From Mastigias papua (Eukaryota > Cnidaria > Scyphozoa > Rhizostomeae > Mastigiidae), in the NCBI GenBank assembly GCA_964019165.1, contig OZ025267.1, forward strand, positions 9,184,889 to 9,248,888: 64,000 nt of DNA, given 5' to 3'. The notes under the pieces were generated by a model that had not been told where the DNA came from, ran no database searches, and saw only the letters and a program-made list of their open reading frames with translations. Made by a program: the position numbers and the translations under genes. Shown here piece after piece: positions 1 through 13,398 of this stretch; positions within the stretch are counted from its first letter, which is position 1; the number at the start of each line of letters is the position of its first letter.

Positions 1-57
<57 letters not shown>
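1..57. repeat. (TG)n microsatellite
   Basis: Uninterrupted TG dinucleotides run from the window edge and then decay into TGTATG/TGTTTG variants up to about 95. The tract may continue outside the window. Confidence 0.97.
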
Positions 58-95
58 TTGTGTTTGTGTGTATATGTATGTACGTATTATTGCTT

Positions 96-3000
96 TTATA
101 AGATTCTCTAGTTTTCAGATAACACAAGCAGCCAATTTACACATTTAAATTCATAACATTGAAAGACGTTGCAAACTTCCTTAGGATTTTGTGCTATTTC
201 CAAAGCTTAAAAAGTTCTTTATTTAGATTATAAATCAATCGTAACACTTTACTCAGCAATCAGCTTATTTGTCTAGTACTCACCAAAGCTAAGACGGTCT
301 TAGTCATATTATTGGTTACCATCCTGGGTGGTCATTTCTCGAAGTTATTGTTGCGCAAGATAATGAATATACTTATCATTTTCTCACTTAAAGATTTTGC
401 CTCACACTTAGAGAGATTAAAAGTCGTAGTAATAAATGAAATGCTATAATGTGACAGCACATCAGCTTTCAAAATTTAGATTATGAACACAAGCTCATAT
501 TATCTACGGAAAATATTAACTAAGTAGTATTTTGGTGGAAAACCTACATGAGAGACAGGCTTAGTGAGAGATGGCAAACATTAATGTGTCATTGGGAACT
601 AAAAGAAACAAGATTCGTCCAAAATGATTTTCTTTATGGCAAGATAACTTTTTCCTCATCTTTCACATCAACTTAATGTACTACAACTTCGAATACAATT
701 TAGTTCTGAGAATATTTGCCTTCTTTCATAATTCATATTGCATTTCTTATAGCTCATGTCGCATGCGAATAGTGTTGAAATTGCTAAGAATATAGAAGCA
801 GTTTATCCTGTGCGACAAAAGAAGCAACGAGATGGAAACCTTGGAAAACAGAGTTGCTGGTTGCAAAAAACCCAATCCAGATATAAGTATACAGTGGCTA
901 AGGCAAATAGAGTATAAAAAGTTCTAAAATTTTTCAGGAAAATATGAAAGAACTATCTGAATAATCGTTTCTGATGAAAAGTCCTTGAACTACAACAGGA
1001 ATACAGAAAAATTATTGAATATAAGAAATGCACTCCGGAATCATTGTGAAAAATATGCCTAAATACAATAAAATTTCCAAAGTGAATTTGATGTGGGAGC
1101 AAGGTCAATAATGAACTTAATGCAACAGTGCATGCAAAAATGAATAATGAATAGCACTTGGTTTTGAAAGTTAAGAAATAAATTGATCCTGAAAATCATT
1201 TAACGTGAGTGACATTTTGCCATTTCTACTCTTTGTGCTCCCAAAGCTATATCTGCTATTATGGCGAGGAACGCAATGAAGATGAATTGCCAAATTATGC
1301 TTTACTATACGAATAAAATTGGCAAATTATGCAAACAAAAAACAAGCAAATTAAACATTATATGGGAAACTCTGTTTTCCAAGATAGGTACGAGTGATCC
1401 TTGACATGTTTTTCAATTATGAATTATTTAATAGGAGAGAAGCTCTCTTAAGCAAATGAAAAAATTTTCAATATCTACTGAAGTATAAGGAGCATTAGTG
1501 ACCTTCGACACTATATCTGGGCTTACCGACATGGTGCAGATTATAAGCTTCCTTTGAAAACATGATGGGGTACACTACTTGCAGTAGAGAGCCTTAGTGT
1601 TTCCATTGTACTCCTATACATAATTCTAACCTAAAACAGATATTTTCACTTTTGGCCATGGCTATAGACAAGGGGAGTTTGAGGAGTCAGCTTCCTTCTG
1701 CTTTTTAAAGAGGGGCTGGCACTTTCGTTTTCCTTATTTAGGTAATGCTAACATGTTAATGCATGGATCACGACAGATTGCATGGGACCATAATATTGGA
1801 TTGCAGCTGTTCTCCCCATTATTACTAATTTACATCATTGTTACAACAGTTTACAATACTGCGCTTCTAGAAGTGCTCGGAGACCCTGTGGAGATTGGCT
1901 TCGTTTGTGTTTTACTTTGCCACACCCTTTGCTCGTTAAAGAGACCACTTGTACAAAATTTAGCTCTATGCCACTGCTTTGGGCGTGTTGAATTATTTTG
2001 CAAAGGTCTTGAAATTTTTGCTTGCAGAAATCTCTTAATTTTACATTGATCCGAATTCAGCATTTCACCACTAATGTTCCCCTTAAAAACGTTTTGAAAT
2101 CTGTGAATTATACAAATATAGCTGTTTTTATTCAATTATGCAGGTTATGTGAATCAATCAAATATTTTGCAGTTTATGCAGAAAAGCTTTAATCACATTG
2201 AATTCACCGCCCTACTTTGCATTAACCAAGAGCAATGTAGCTTGAGAAACTTCAAATGAGTTACAAATGATCTGAGAGATAAGGACAATCACTCACATTT
2301 CTTTCGTAGAAACGACTTAATATCGTTCAAGAGAAGTCTGGTATTATGAATAACTTTAAGTTTTGGCTGAATTCTGGTCATCCTCTCAACTTCGGCAGAA
2401 TAAGGTTTAGCAGTTTCTACCGTTGTAATTCATCTTTAGAACCTAGAGAAGGATACTGGTTGGAATAGATCTAATGCTCTCAAATATTAGATACGTCTTG
2501 AATTTTTCATCTAGATAAGTAAAAGATATAACTCTGCAACATATTACGACCAGTATTCGTTCATTGCTTTTCAGAAGCACTTATTACTTTTCCTGCACAG
2601 TTGCTACCCTTGATCAGTTTATGTCAGTTAAGGTATTTTCGTTGGATATCTTGGTCAGACAATAGAAAGTGAGGTGTCTACCTAAGACAGCTTTGGGGTC
2701 AAATACCCCAAGGATATCATTATATGTATTCTGATTCTGTAAAGACCATTCAAAGTGAACTGATCTGTTAGCACTACAGAATTTCACTTTTACACAAAAG
2801 TGCTGTTAAATTCTTTAAGATACTAAACATAGCATGCTAAGGAGTGCTTCTGCCTTCTCATGCAATAGTGCCATTCAAATCACACAATGCTCTTCAGTTT
2901 TGTAATCTAAGCAATTTGTTGCATTCAATTTGACTTTCATACATCTGAGCATCCTGCTTCAAAGCATCTCCCTTACTAGTATCATCATGAAAAAGGTCAT

Positions 3001-4403
3001 ATTTTGACATTTCGCTTGATGATTGAGAGTTAATGTTATTTATCGATATGACTATTTGTTATTTCTTAGTTCATCGCAATGTAGATGTATATTACCAGAA
3101 ACTTTATGGATTCTTTATGTTTGGTACTTATGAGGTAAAGTAACAATTGACTTTTCCTTTCTTTCTATTCAAGTCCCTTTAGTTAGGTTGGGCTATCAGA
3201 GAAGTCTTGCTTTCTTGTCTCTAGTTCTTTAATTGCTAGGCCGTTGCTATCCCAAGGAACCTGATCCTGCTTCTTGGTTTAACCTCAATTCATCATAAAT
3301 TTCCAGCATTTTCAATAGAGTTTGTTTGTCTTGCTTCTAAGAAGAGACTTTCGATGTCTTCAATTTTTTCAGTCCTTTGAAATAATTCATTATTTATCCT
3401 CATCTTCGAGGTCTCCATTTTTGATATTGAATTATAAACAAAGCTACTGAATCTACTGTTCAATACATTAAAACTCAGTTTAGCATTTATGTAAAAAACT
3501 ACTTGCGCAGAGCTACTTTTTGATAACAGGAGACTATCATAGAGTTAAATGTTTAAAAATTGAAAAGCGTAATTTATGAGTTTGGACAATTTAATTATAT
3601 TATATCTTTTCTTAAAAAGCTTTTAGGCAAGTATTCAAGGCTGACTTTTCGTCGATGAATAGGGCACTAAAACAATTGATTGCTTATATTTTGAAAAATT
3701 AAGCCAGCTGTTGATAATTGATTTTGATGTCACATTTGATAAACTATCGTTCATGTCGTAGATCGCTCTATATTAATTAACATGATTCATCATTCTTGGA
3801 AACCATTAAAGTTTTCGATGCCATTCATTTCAAGTTATTAAAAATGTTAAATTATATTTCCTCACTCCTTCAGCAAGGCAATAGGACGATGCAATATTTC
3901 ACTGCACTACTGCACTGTATTGAAAAATGCAACAATGATAGATTGATTTAATCAAGAAACTTTCCTGTGTTTTTAACAAAGAATCAACAACAGTATATAC
4001 TTTCAATTGTACTTATGTTTCCTTATTAATCTTTGGTAGTTTTATTCTGTTTTATGGAATTATTACATTTACGGAAAGAGGTTTGTTCATGTCACATTTA
4101 TCAGTTGTACGGTACAAATTGCTTTAGATTTTATTGGGGCTGTCTGCCTCATCATCACATTTTTAAGTAGAGAAGTCGCTGCGAGATCTGCTGCAAAGCA
4201 TTATAAGATTTCACTGTTAACTTTAAATTCTCGAATGTACAATGAATTCAATGAGTCTATTATGATTTAGATCTTATGTAATTTAAATGCTGTGCACCTG
4301 GCATTTGACTGGTGCTACACAGTGCATGAAGTTTCATTCAATGCATTCAAGTACACTGATGAAGAACTCCAATATTAAGTCAGTATAGTGACGTCTTGCC
4401 TTA
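96..4403. other. No gene recognised
   Basis: AT-rich sequence. The longest open frames (for example 1753-2049 plus and 1851-2135 minus, which overlap each other) resemble no family I know and have no convincing splice context. No long inverted or tandem repeat was seen. Confidence 0.6.
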
Positions 4404-4475
4404 GGTACTTTAAGCTTGTGGATCACAACCTGCTAGGATCTATGGGCTTCCCAAAATCCACAAGCTTAAAGTACC
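4404..4475. repeat. 19 bp inverted repeat at the edge of the Penelope-like fragment
   Basis: The arm at 4404-4422 is the exact reverse complement of 4457-4475, with a 34 bp loop. The right arm codes for the reverse transcriptase segment LPKIHKLKVP, so the left arm is an inverted copy of coding sequence. This looks like a snap-back end formed at insertion. Confidence 0.85.
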
Positions 4476-5247
4476 CAATACTATGCCTACTTTCCGACCC
4501 ATAGTGTCTTCCATCCGCACTTACAACTATGAGCTTAGCAAATTTCTTTGTAGCATCTTACAGCCATGTATACCTAATGAGTACACTACTGCCGATACAT
4601 TTTCTTTTGTCTCTGAGCTTAAGAACATTGCTGCTAGCAACAAATTTATGGTCTCTTTTGATGTTACTAGTCTGTTCACCAACATACCACTAAATGAATC
4701 CATCGATCTCGCAGTCTCCTATATCTTACAGAACAATTCAAACCTCAAACTGTCTAAAGAAGACCTCACTAAACTATTCTCATTCGCCACAGCACAGACC
4801 CATTTTCTCTTTAACGGCAGCACTTATGATCAGGTAGATGGCGTCTCAATGGGATCACCGCTTGCACCGGTCCTAGCTAACCTTTTCATGGGTCATCACG
4901 AAAAGATTTGGCTTGAAACCTTTGATAACTCTAAGGTTCTCTTCTATCGCAGATATGTTGACGATACTTTTTGCCTCTTCAATTCTGAATATGATGCTCT
5001 GTCATTCTTTAATTTCCTCAATAAACAACATCCTAATATAACATTTTCCATGGAAAAGGAAGCTAGCAACAGACTGCATTCTAAGCACTTGGCACCCATT
5101 GGTATTATCATAGGATATATTATAACCCTCATTTTAAGCACCGACGCATTCTATCTCAATGGAATAGTTTTTGTTGTAAGACCCCTAGGAAGTAATCAGT
5201 TGCCTTTATATCGTTTGCACCATGTAATATGCTTATTTTGTAACTGA
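4414..5247 (+). pseudogene. Penelope-like element reverse transcriptase, truncated
   Basis: The frame opens after a stop at 4411 with ARIYGLPKIHKLKVPN, before the first ATG at 4483. It contains motif A (SFDVTSLFTNIPL), motif B (GVSMGSPLAPVLANLFMG), motif C (YRRYVDDTFCLF) and a motif D region (NITFSMEKE). The LPKIHK segment and LFTNIP core are typical of Penelope-like reverse transcriptases, which copy RNA into DNA at the target site. The N-terminus is missing. After about 5080 the protein stops resembling the family, and the C-terminal GIY-YIG endonuclease expected of many such elements is absent. It ends in a stop at 5247, about 100 bp before a (TA)n tract. A dead 5'- and 3'-truncated copy. 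The family call is firm; its subfamily is not. Confidence 0.88.
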
Positions 5248-5273
5248 AGATGGTTGTCGAAGCAATCGAAACA
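5244..5273 (+). other. Hammerhead-ribozyme-like core motif
   Basis: CTGAAGA is followed by a possible stem GGTTG/CAATC and then GAAAC, the order of the hammerhead core (CUGANGA, stem II, GAAA). It lies at the end of the Penelope-like fragment, and hammerhead motifs are known in terminal repeats of this retroelement class. One extra base separates the core from stem II, and stems I and III are not evident, so self-cleavage is doubtful. Confidence 0.35.
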
Positions 5274-5345
5274 TGTTTTACAAATTGAAATCAATTGTCG
5301 TTTTTCTAAGGTTTATTTCTAATATATTACTGCTGAGAAACTTTG

Positions 5346-5348
<3 letters not shown>

Positions 5349-5420
<72 letters not shown>
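5349..5420. repeat. (TA)n microsatellite
   Basis: Pure TA dinucleotides, about 36 units, immediately downstream of the Penelope-like fragment. Confidence 0.98.
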
Positions 5421-5427
<7 letters not shown>

Positions 5428-5460
5428 TTAAGGTGCTAAAAACCAGGGGAGTTAAAACAA

Positions 5461-5532
5461 GCCACTGTGGTCTAGTGGTTACGACGCTTGCCCGGAATGC
5501 GAGAGACCCTGGTTCGATCCCAGGTGGTGGCA
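5461..5532 (+). repeat. tRNA-like sequence, probably a tRNA-derived SINE head
   Basis: The 72 nt fold as a full cloverleaf: acceptor GCCACTG with TGGTGGC (two wobble pairs), D stem GTC/GAC, anticodon stem CTTGC/GCGAG and T stem CCTGG/CCAGG. Internal promoter boxes are intact: A box TGGTCTAGTGG and B box GGTTCGATCCC. The anticodon loop is CCGGAAT, so position 33 is C instead of the nearly invariant U. The nominal anticodon GGA would mean serine, yet there is no long variable arm. These faults and its position between two TA tracts favour a SINE or tRNA pseudogene over a working tRNA. Confidence 0.6.
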
Positions 5533-5627
5533 AATTTTAATTTTTTCCTGGTTTTTCTGAGCATTATATCAACCTTTCTGTTTGCACCGAAAAAGGAGAA
5601 ATCCTGGTTACTCGCTAGCTACTGATC

Positions 5628-5990
<363 letters not shown>

Positions 5991-8900
5991 AGGAAGTTGT
6001 AATTGGCCTGGATTGCTCTACAATGACAAATATATTGTACCAATAATAACTCGAAGCAAGAAAAAAGAATGAAAAACAGACAGACAAACAAACAGAGAAT
6101 TGACGTAGGTCAGGGCTTGTCCATGCTTTATCTATACAGCAGAAGATATAGTAGATGGTACGAACTGAGTTGGCAGATAACTTCGAAATCAGAAGCGTCT
6201 GTGGTTTTTGTCAATGAAGAGAGAGTCGCACATATCAAGAAACGAAAGATATGGATATGCAAAGAAGCCTAGAGAGCTCATGGAGAGACTAACAAAAGTG
6301 ACATATTTGTACTGACTACTCGGATCTGAGATTAACTCTCAATACTTTAAACTTTTCCTTTCTGCATTGCCATTAAGATTGTTTTAAAATCATATTGTGA
6401 GTTCTGGAATATGCAAGCATTTGTCCTTAGTTCTTAGAAGTAAATGAGGGCGCAAATTACTACCGGTTATATTGGGGGTGAGAGACAGCCTGGAATATCA
6501 GCACAGAAAGAACATCCTTCTGCTACCCTTAAAGAGGTTGCTAGAAGATTAAGAACGGAATTTTTATATCATATGGACCGATCTTGTTCAAGATAAACTT
6601 TGTAACCAGCCACAACATGGAGCAAAGTTTCAGGATGAATACAGAATCTGCAATCATATGATTGACTACGTTCCAAAGGCTAAGATTTTTACGAGTAGGT
6701 AGAGTATTATTCAGGTATTTTATGGTAAAGTTGTTATAATGATAGTGATGATACCCTACTCTAATACATGTAAGGAAAATTTGTAGGGGATCATTGCAGC
6801 CATACTGATTATAGCACTCAAGAAGGGCAGGCACATCAAAGATGTAATCGCACGTGCGATTTGATTGCAAGTACAACGCACTAGCACAATACTGTTGTTA
6901 TCCTGAGTAATAATCAATTGTAGATGCTCAAAAGACTTATCTTTCACTTAACTATGTTAACATATCTTTGTCAGATTTTCCTGTATTTCTCTCCTTACGT
7001 GATTGCATCTAATTGATGATGCTACAGGTCTATGATCAGACTTTAGAAAAGATGATTGCAAGTCGATAACTGACGAAGAGTATCAATGTTACTTTTCTCT
7101 CCTTGTAAATATATTCCACAATAACATATGTCATGTTCCATTCGGCTATATCATTGCTATTTGGCACTGAAATTGTTTATAGTGTCCTAATTTTAAATCT
7201 ATAATGTTGTTGTGTACACGTCTTTCAATGTTTTATTTTTAGTTGATGTTCATGAAGTTTAAAGATCGAATTAAGATTTAATTGACTACAGCTCAACTTC
7301 AGCTATGAATAAAAGCTTTGGTTTTTTGCTTAGCCTGTTAATCACTTATGGCGAAAGTAAGTAGGCAAGTTCTCTATTTCTCCTTCACTTGCTTCCAGGT
7401 ACGAAGAGGGATATAGTCATACATAATCAAATTTCAATTAGCTATATCCTCTTCTGAATACAACAATACACACTTAGTGTTTACTGTTCCAACAATATCA
7501 GTAGGGTCTTTCTTACATTAGAGGAGTTGAGATTTGGAGGAAGATTCAGTTGACCGATTGATATGAAATATTGTACTAGTCGGCAAATTTTTCCTTGGTT
7601 TACCAAGCATTTTAGCCTCCCTCCCCCCAACTTGTGCCCCGTGTAAGTGCCTGAGCAGTAAACTACTAAGCAAAAGTTTAGTGTGGGATGTACATCCAAG
7701 ACAATATTGAGGGAAAAATTTGAAAAATTTTCTCCTGCGCCGCAGCGCGCCGAATCCTAATATAGTGTGCTTGCCTACGACACTAACCAAAGTTATCAGA
7801 CCCCAGTTATGAATTCATTGCATCACCCCAGTTGTTGGTGACCCCAGTGGGCAAACCACACTGGCCACATTCCTCTCTTCCAAAATTTTCTTAGGATGAC
7901 CCTGAATTTTAGTTTCTTTGCACAAAGAGCGCTGGTTTAGTCAGTTGGATTACCAGGTCTAACACTCATTTAATTAATAGATAATTCTTTAATCAGTTTT
8001 GACCATTGTGCAGAAATGCTAATCACCATATCACCAATTAGATAAATTTAAAGTTGATTACGTGTTGTATAATTCACACCAGTTTCAAATAAACAACGAA
8101 ACCAGGGGTTTGAAAAACTTCCTTAATTATTGCGTAGGAGATTGGGCGTTCACATTTTAATTGAAGCTGATTTAAAATATTGTTTTCTCTACTTCGTATA
8201 TATTATGTTTGTAAATAGTTGGTTTGATTTAGTGTCATCTTGACACTACCGTAAATGCCAACTTTAAATGTTGATTTGAAATAAAAATGAAATGAAATGA
8301 AATTGAGTGAATTAAATTCGGGAGGAAAGGCTATGGTTTTACCTCATTACTTGAGCAGTTCTTGCAAATACGATTCATCTGGTAATGCTGCTTGTTATCT
8401 ATACAAGAAAGAAATTATGGTACTGTTGAATAAGATGCGATCAAAATTCGTGCTCGAAGCAGGTAGGAAATAGATCTTTATTCTGCATTTGATTAGGAAA
8501 ATTGGAGCAAAACTGGAAAAACTGTCGAAAATGACGCTTCTTTGACAATAGTGAAGAGTTAATGTTGGCAACTGTTTTTGCTACTTACGCACAGGATCTG
8601 CAATAATTCTCGTAGTAAAGCCAGTGCATATGTAATAGAAATTGTTGCCAACAGTTTGTCTTCTTGTTTGTCATAGTGATGAGATAGCAGTGGTCTTTCT
8701 CTGCTCTGATTGGCTTCTATAGCGCATGACAAAAGGAAACTGATTGGCACCACCGTTATTCCTCATTACCCTGAAAACATTGTTTATATGGAACACACCT
8801 ACTATTGAGATCATTTTCAAAGAAGCATCTCTACAGACGTGTCGTTGCCATTGTGACTCGTTCGTTAAGCCAATATCATAGATCTGCCAGCTTGGAGACT

Positions 8901-9136
8901 ATATGACTTGCATTCGCTATCGAAATAAAACAAAATATGATGCTCATTAGTGCGGAATCATAATCACACTCTTTATTCCCGGAGTACACTGGCGATAAAC
9001 CACAGATGATTTCATCAAGGCTGCTATGGTAGCTGACGATGGTGTAGATGGCATCAAAAAGTTGCTGAAGTCAATTCGGATATTTGTTTTTGTGGCCTAA
9101 AGTTAACATCATAGTTCACAAAATGAGACGGAGATA
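5991..9136. other. No gene recognised
   Basis: Short open frames on both strands (for example 6541-6876 minus, 7481-7790 minus) show no family resemblance. A small (GAAAT)n stretch at about 8277-8304 resembles the 3' tail of a retroposon. No long structure was found. Confidence 0.55.
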
Positions 9137-10027
9137 ATGGCCAATTTAATTTGGGTATTTTGCATAAATTATACAATATTTGGATTTATTGGATTTATTG
9201 CAAACTTAATCATACTTCTCAGGCTCTATCGTACAAGAAAAGAAAATAGCATTTTTAATAAAACACTGGCTAGTTTATCATCAGCTAACGTCGCCTCCGA
9301 TATCTGTTTCATAGTTACTGGTGGACTGTTCGCTTCCCATTTTATGCAACACAAAACTTCGATGGAAACGAACGCTGCCCTGGATGTTTTGCAATATGCC
9401 AACAGATATGCAACATGCATATCATTCTTCCATATCCTGTTCATTACAGTTCAAAGACTAGCTGCTATATCATTCCCATTTCGATTCAAGCGCATTTTCA
9501 CAACTAGAGTTGTATGCATCATTTTGGTCTTCATTTGGATTGCAGGAGTGGCAATAGTTTCTCTCTATCATTTCATTTTCAAAATTAGTGCGGACCCTGA
9601 TATTCCCATGTCATTGTCCATTATAGTCATTGGAGTAGTGTTCTTGATTTCCTATGCATGGATCTTCTATCGCTTATTGAAAAGTGAAAGACTATCTAGA
9701 CAACTCACCAATACTCGTAGCAATGAGATCCAATCCGATACGAGTAATAATGTAAAAATCTTTATTAATTCTTTTGGTATAACTCTGCTGTTTGTCATCT
9801 CCATGTTTCCATATGCTATACTTGTTTTGTCAGGCAGTTCTCAGCCAAAGTTACGCATTATTTTCTCGTCCTTTCTCGTCATCAAAACAATATGCGATCC
9901 GTTGGCATATTTCTTCATAGCCAGATGCAAATTCATCCAAAGAAGGAAAGAAAGCGAACATCCAAAGCCATCAGTGATATCACACAGTGAGAATACAAGA
10001 AATTTCAAAAGGGAGCTGACGATATAG
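9137..10027 (+). CDS. Single-exon class A (rhodopsin-type) GPCR
   Basis: A 296-residue seven-helix receptor that would sit in the plasma membrane and signal through G proteins; the ligand is unknown. Helix 1 carries the conserved Asn in GFIANLIILL (N23) and helix 2 the Asp in SSANVASD (D55). Helix 4 has Trp134 and helix 6 has Pro225 in MFPYA. Helix 7 has DPLAYF (254-259) in place of NPxxY. The DRY motif after helix 3 is replaced by QRL (106-108). The N-terminus before helix 1 is very short and the C-tail is about 35 residues. The start at 9137 gives a good helix 1, and no earlier in-frame ATG gives a better one. It shares the blocks NYxIFGFxGxIAN and RKENSxFNKTLASL with the minus-strand receptor at 13.4-14.3 kb, so the two are paralogues from local duplication, arranged tail to tail. 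Such intronless short receptors are common in cnidarians and placozoans. Confidence 0.9.
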   Translation: MANLIWVFCINYTIFGFIGFIANLIILLRLYRTRKENSIFNKTLASLSSANVASDICFIVTGGLFASHFMQHKTSMETNAALDVLQYANRYATCISFFHILFITVQRLAAISFPFRFKRIFTTRVVCIILVFIWIAGVAIVSLYHFIFKISADPDIPMSLSIIVIGVVFLISYAWIFYRLLKSERLSRQLTNTRSNEIQSDTSNNVKIFINSFGITLLFVISMFPYAILVLSGSSQPKLRIIFSSFLVIKTICDPLAYFFIARCKFIQRRKESEHPKPSVISHSENTRNFKRELTI

Positions 10028-11060
10028 TTTAAATAAGCACATTGAATGATAATAGCATTCCGTTGCAGGTGCTTAAATTGTAGATATCATTAATTATAGG
10101 GGAATCTTTAAATGTCAGGGAAACCGAGGTGGATGGAACTGAGCTAGGGTCTCAAATTCTAATGCATGTTTGTACTGGAGTATAAACTTTAGAAAAAAAG
10201 TAGAAGTGATGAGGTGGCAGATACCTGGAGAATATCCCTCTTCATATGAGGTACGTAAAATTTTCATATTTGCGTTTACTCCTATTTGCATAGCTGAGGT
10301 ATCTAAATCTTTAAGTGAGACAAATTTTTAGAGCTAATTTTTCATTTGCCTCTGCTCCAGTCCCTTCATAGTTAATGACTGCTCCCTAATAGAAACGAAG
10401 CTGCTCATCAAGGTAAATCCTCTCTGAATGGTACCATGAGTTCAATTAGCAACATCTTATTGTGTGCAAGAGAACTAGTTAAAGAGATATAAGACTGCCC
10501 GATCTAGCATACTATAGTAATATGCAATGTCTATGATACGTAATAAACTTCTAGGGTATCTTTAGAAGGAATGGCAAATATGTAATAATAACACTATGTA
10601 CACACTTTCTTGGAGGTAGAGTCCCTAGATGTCCATCCCAAAATTATCACAAGTATTACTATATGGCCCATGATGGCTCCTAACTGGCTCTGATTCTGTT
10701 TAAATATTGTAGAGCCGGCTAGTCCATCGACTAGCATTAATTGTATGAATAGCTTGATTCCTTTGTCCAGTTTCTATGTTTCATTTCATCAAGTTTGAAT
10801 GATTATTGCTAGCTGTACGCATATAATTTTAGTTATAAGTATTGAATTTAGCGTTTTCAGACTCAAAAATTTTCCCGAAGTGATTACTTTCCTTGCCTCA
10901 CATAAAGAATCTTGCCCAGACCGCTCTTGGATAAATACACATGATTTCTCACTCGTTCCCGTGCAAATGCTGCAAACTTGCGCTATTCATTTCCGAAAAG
11001 TGAGGGATCGAAAAAGATTTTTTACCATCTTCTCTCATGTAAAAGAAGGCCTGAGCTACC
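10028..11060. other. Intergenic, no feature recognised
   Basis: The 3' flank of the receptor gene. No canonical AATAAA was noticed just after the stop. No repeats of note. Confidence 0.5.
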
Positions 11061-11067
11061 ACACAAG

Positions 11068-11440
11068 GGACCATTCAAAAAGTACGTTCTGAAGGAGGCG
11101 TACGAAGGGTGCAAGAGGATGGGACCTCATCAAAGAACATGCGTACCTCCGTGTAATTTTCGACGCTTACTACCTGCGAGGCATCCTAAATGACTAAAGT
11201 TATCTTTCAAAAAGTATACACGCTAGATCGTTCCACTTATGAACAACCTTAATTTTAGCTATTAGATTTCTCGGGTATACATTATTTTTTATGAACTTTG
11301 AAACCAATTAAGACAAAAATAGATTCAAATACTAAGGTGAGCCGTAGTAACTTAAAAGTACATACGCTTGGAGGAGGGAGTGAGGGTGTCAAAGTCGATG
11401 AATATTCAGCGTACGTACTTCTTGATTAGTCCACAATGGA
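11068..11440. mobile_element. Degraded MITE-like element
   Basis: One end reads GGACCATTCAAAAAGTACGT and the other reads CGTACGTACTTCTTGATTAG followed by TCC, imperfect inverted ends about 370 bp apart. The internal GGAGG-rich stretches also fit. Related ends of this type (GGGxCxxTTCAxxAAGTA) recur at 52.7, 53.9 and 59.1 kb in this window. Borders are approximate and no clean target duplication was found. Confidence 0.4.
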
Positions 11441-13398
11441 GTTACATTGTAGGTAATGACATATGATAAAAGTAGTAATTCATTTTTACAGTTTTTGAAT
11501 AGAATATATAACAAGAAGCCAATGAAAACCAATTATCCAATTATTTAATTACAAATAATAACTTATATCTACAATTACATTATCGACATTTTTCTCTTAT
11601 CCGTTTTTTGATCCTGCTTCATTGAGCACAATATTTTGTGCGTTTCTAATACTGTATGACCAAGCATTCGAAAGTATATATTGAGCCTGAACTTGAAAGA
11701 GGCTTTCTACTCTTAGGTCATATGTGATGTATTTTTTGTGAATACATCTGGCAAATTGGAAGATTTAATGACAGTTTTGCATTCATACGTATATTTACTT
11801 AGTTTCTTTACATTCCTACCATGAATACTTGACTCTTTCAGCTTCACCAGAAATTCTTCAAATATAAATGTAAAACAATGTGCTTTATGTAAAGTAAGCA
11901 ACAACAAAGGCTACAGTAGTACAGGTGTCGCAAAGTCAACTACCTTGGCATGCTGGAGATCAGTGGCGTTACCAGACTAAATTTACTGCGGTTGATTTTA
12001 CCTCAGAAAATTCAATGTGCACCACCTTTCTACCAAGAACTGTTTTGCAAATAATCCAAAATTCTCGAATACATGCCCTAACGTTTCCATTTTGCTGGTC
12101 TATAAAACATGCCCTAAATAGTCTAATTCGGCTTTATCTGTCAGATCTTTTTCGAACTTAAGTTTTCTTAAACCTTTCCAAACTATCTTCAGAAGCAGAC
12201 CTAAATACCTATTTTAACGGATGCCAAGGACTTAGAAAGTCGATAGATTATGCTGACTGGCATACCCGAACAATACTTGATCAAACCAAACTCTATATTA
12301 GATATTCCATTTGAGTTTAACTATATTGATCATTCACTTCGATTAAAACAGGCAATATTTTGAATTAAGCAATGCAGTCAAAGACAAATAAAGTGGTATA
12401 AAGAGCATTATTCAATGTCTTTAAGCTGCCAAATAGTGAGTGATCCTATTTGTAGATATGAGCCTTCGTACAGACAACATGAGTGCAGAAGAAAAACTGG
12501 AAAACTTCGAGTTTTTTAGTATTCATAATTTAGATCACAGCAGTAATTACTTGTGAGGCCTTTCAAGTAGCTATGTAGTGACAATTAGAGTGCACCTTAA
12601 CTAGGGATGAGGTATTAAACAGATATAAAGCTGTTGTTTTAAAGTTTCCGCATATACAATGATGTTTACATGAGTAATCCAGCTTCTCCCACAATAGGCG
12701 CTATCCTTCATTTTCCGAGAGACTGAAAGGTTAGTACATAGAACAGTTTTAGCTGATGTCAAAAGCCTACTTATCAAGAAGATCATATCGAATATTTGTC
12801 CCGTAGTTTGTACCTCTCCACTGCCTTGTTATTTTTCCATCACAGGATGATTTCAAAGTAGAACATAGTGTTGACTTACGTTTTATATTCAAGCTTCCCA
12901 CGTATATGATGGATAAGGACCAGATTGAATAGTTTGTTATACGACTGTAGCCATAAAAACTACTGCACCATGGTCGACTTGCTTAGATTTTTCTGCCAGT
13001 CTTTGCAAGGTTAGGTAAGTCTTGTTTGTGATCCTCACTTGTCCTAAAGTGCATAATATCATATCACTTTCTGCTGTCCTCGATTTAATTTTTTAAAAAT
13101 CAATCAAGATCAATTTTGTATATTTTCATTGGCAAAAGTTACGCCTTGATAGCCAATGTTGAAGCCTTTCCCAGTATGCTGGATTTGGATTCTAATACTC
13201 TATACTGTATAATTCTATAATTCTATTAATATTTGGATATAACTCTTGCTTCTATCATACCATTGCCTGGATCTACGCTTACAGTTGTTTCGTTACGTTT
13301 GTCTGCATTCGCTATCGTTAGCAACCTGGGCCATGAAGATGAAGTGTGAGAAACACAGGAGATCCTTTCAGTAAATAAAAGTTGTGCCATTCGTATTG
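11441..13398. other. Intergenic, no feature recognised
   Basis: Only short unassigned open frames (for example 11713-11907 minus, 11925-12161 plus, 12601-12786 minus). An open frame at 13226-13531 minus overlaps the end of the receptor gene in another frame and is treated as a shadow. Confidence 0.5.

Noticed and set aside
1753..2135. Overlapping plus and minus open frames
   Set aside because: Opposite-strand overlap, no family resemblance, no splice or promoter context.
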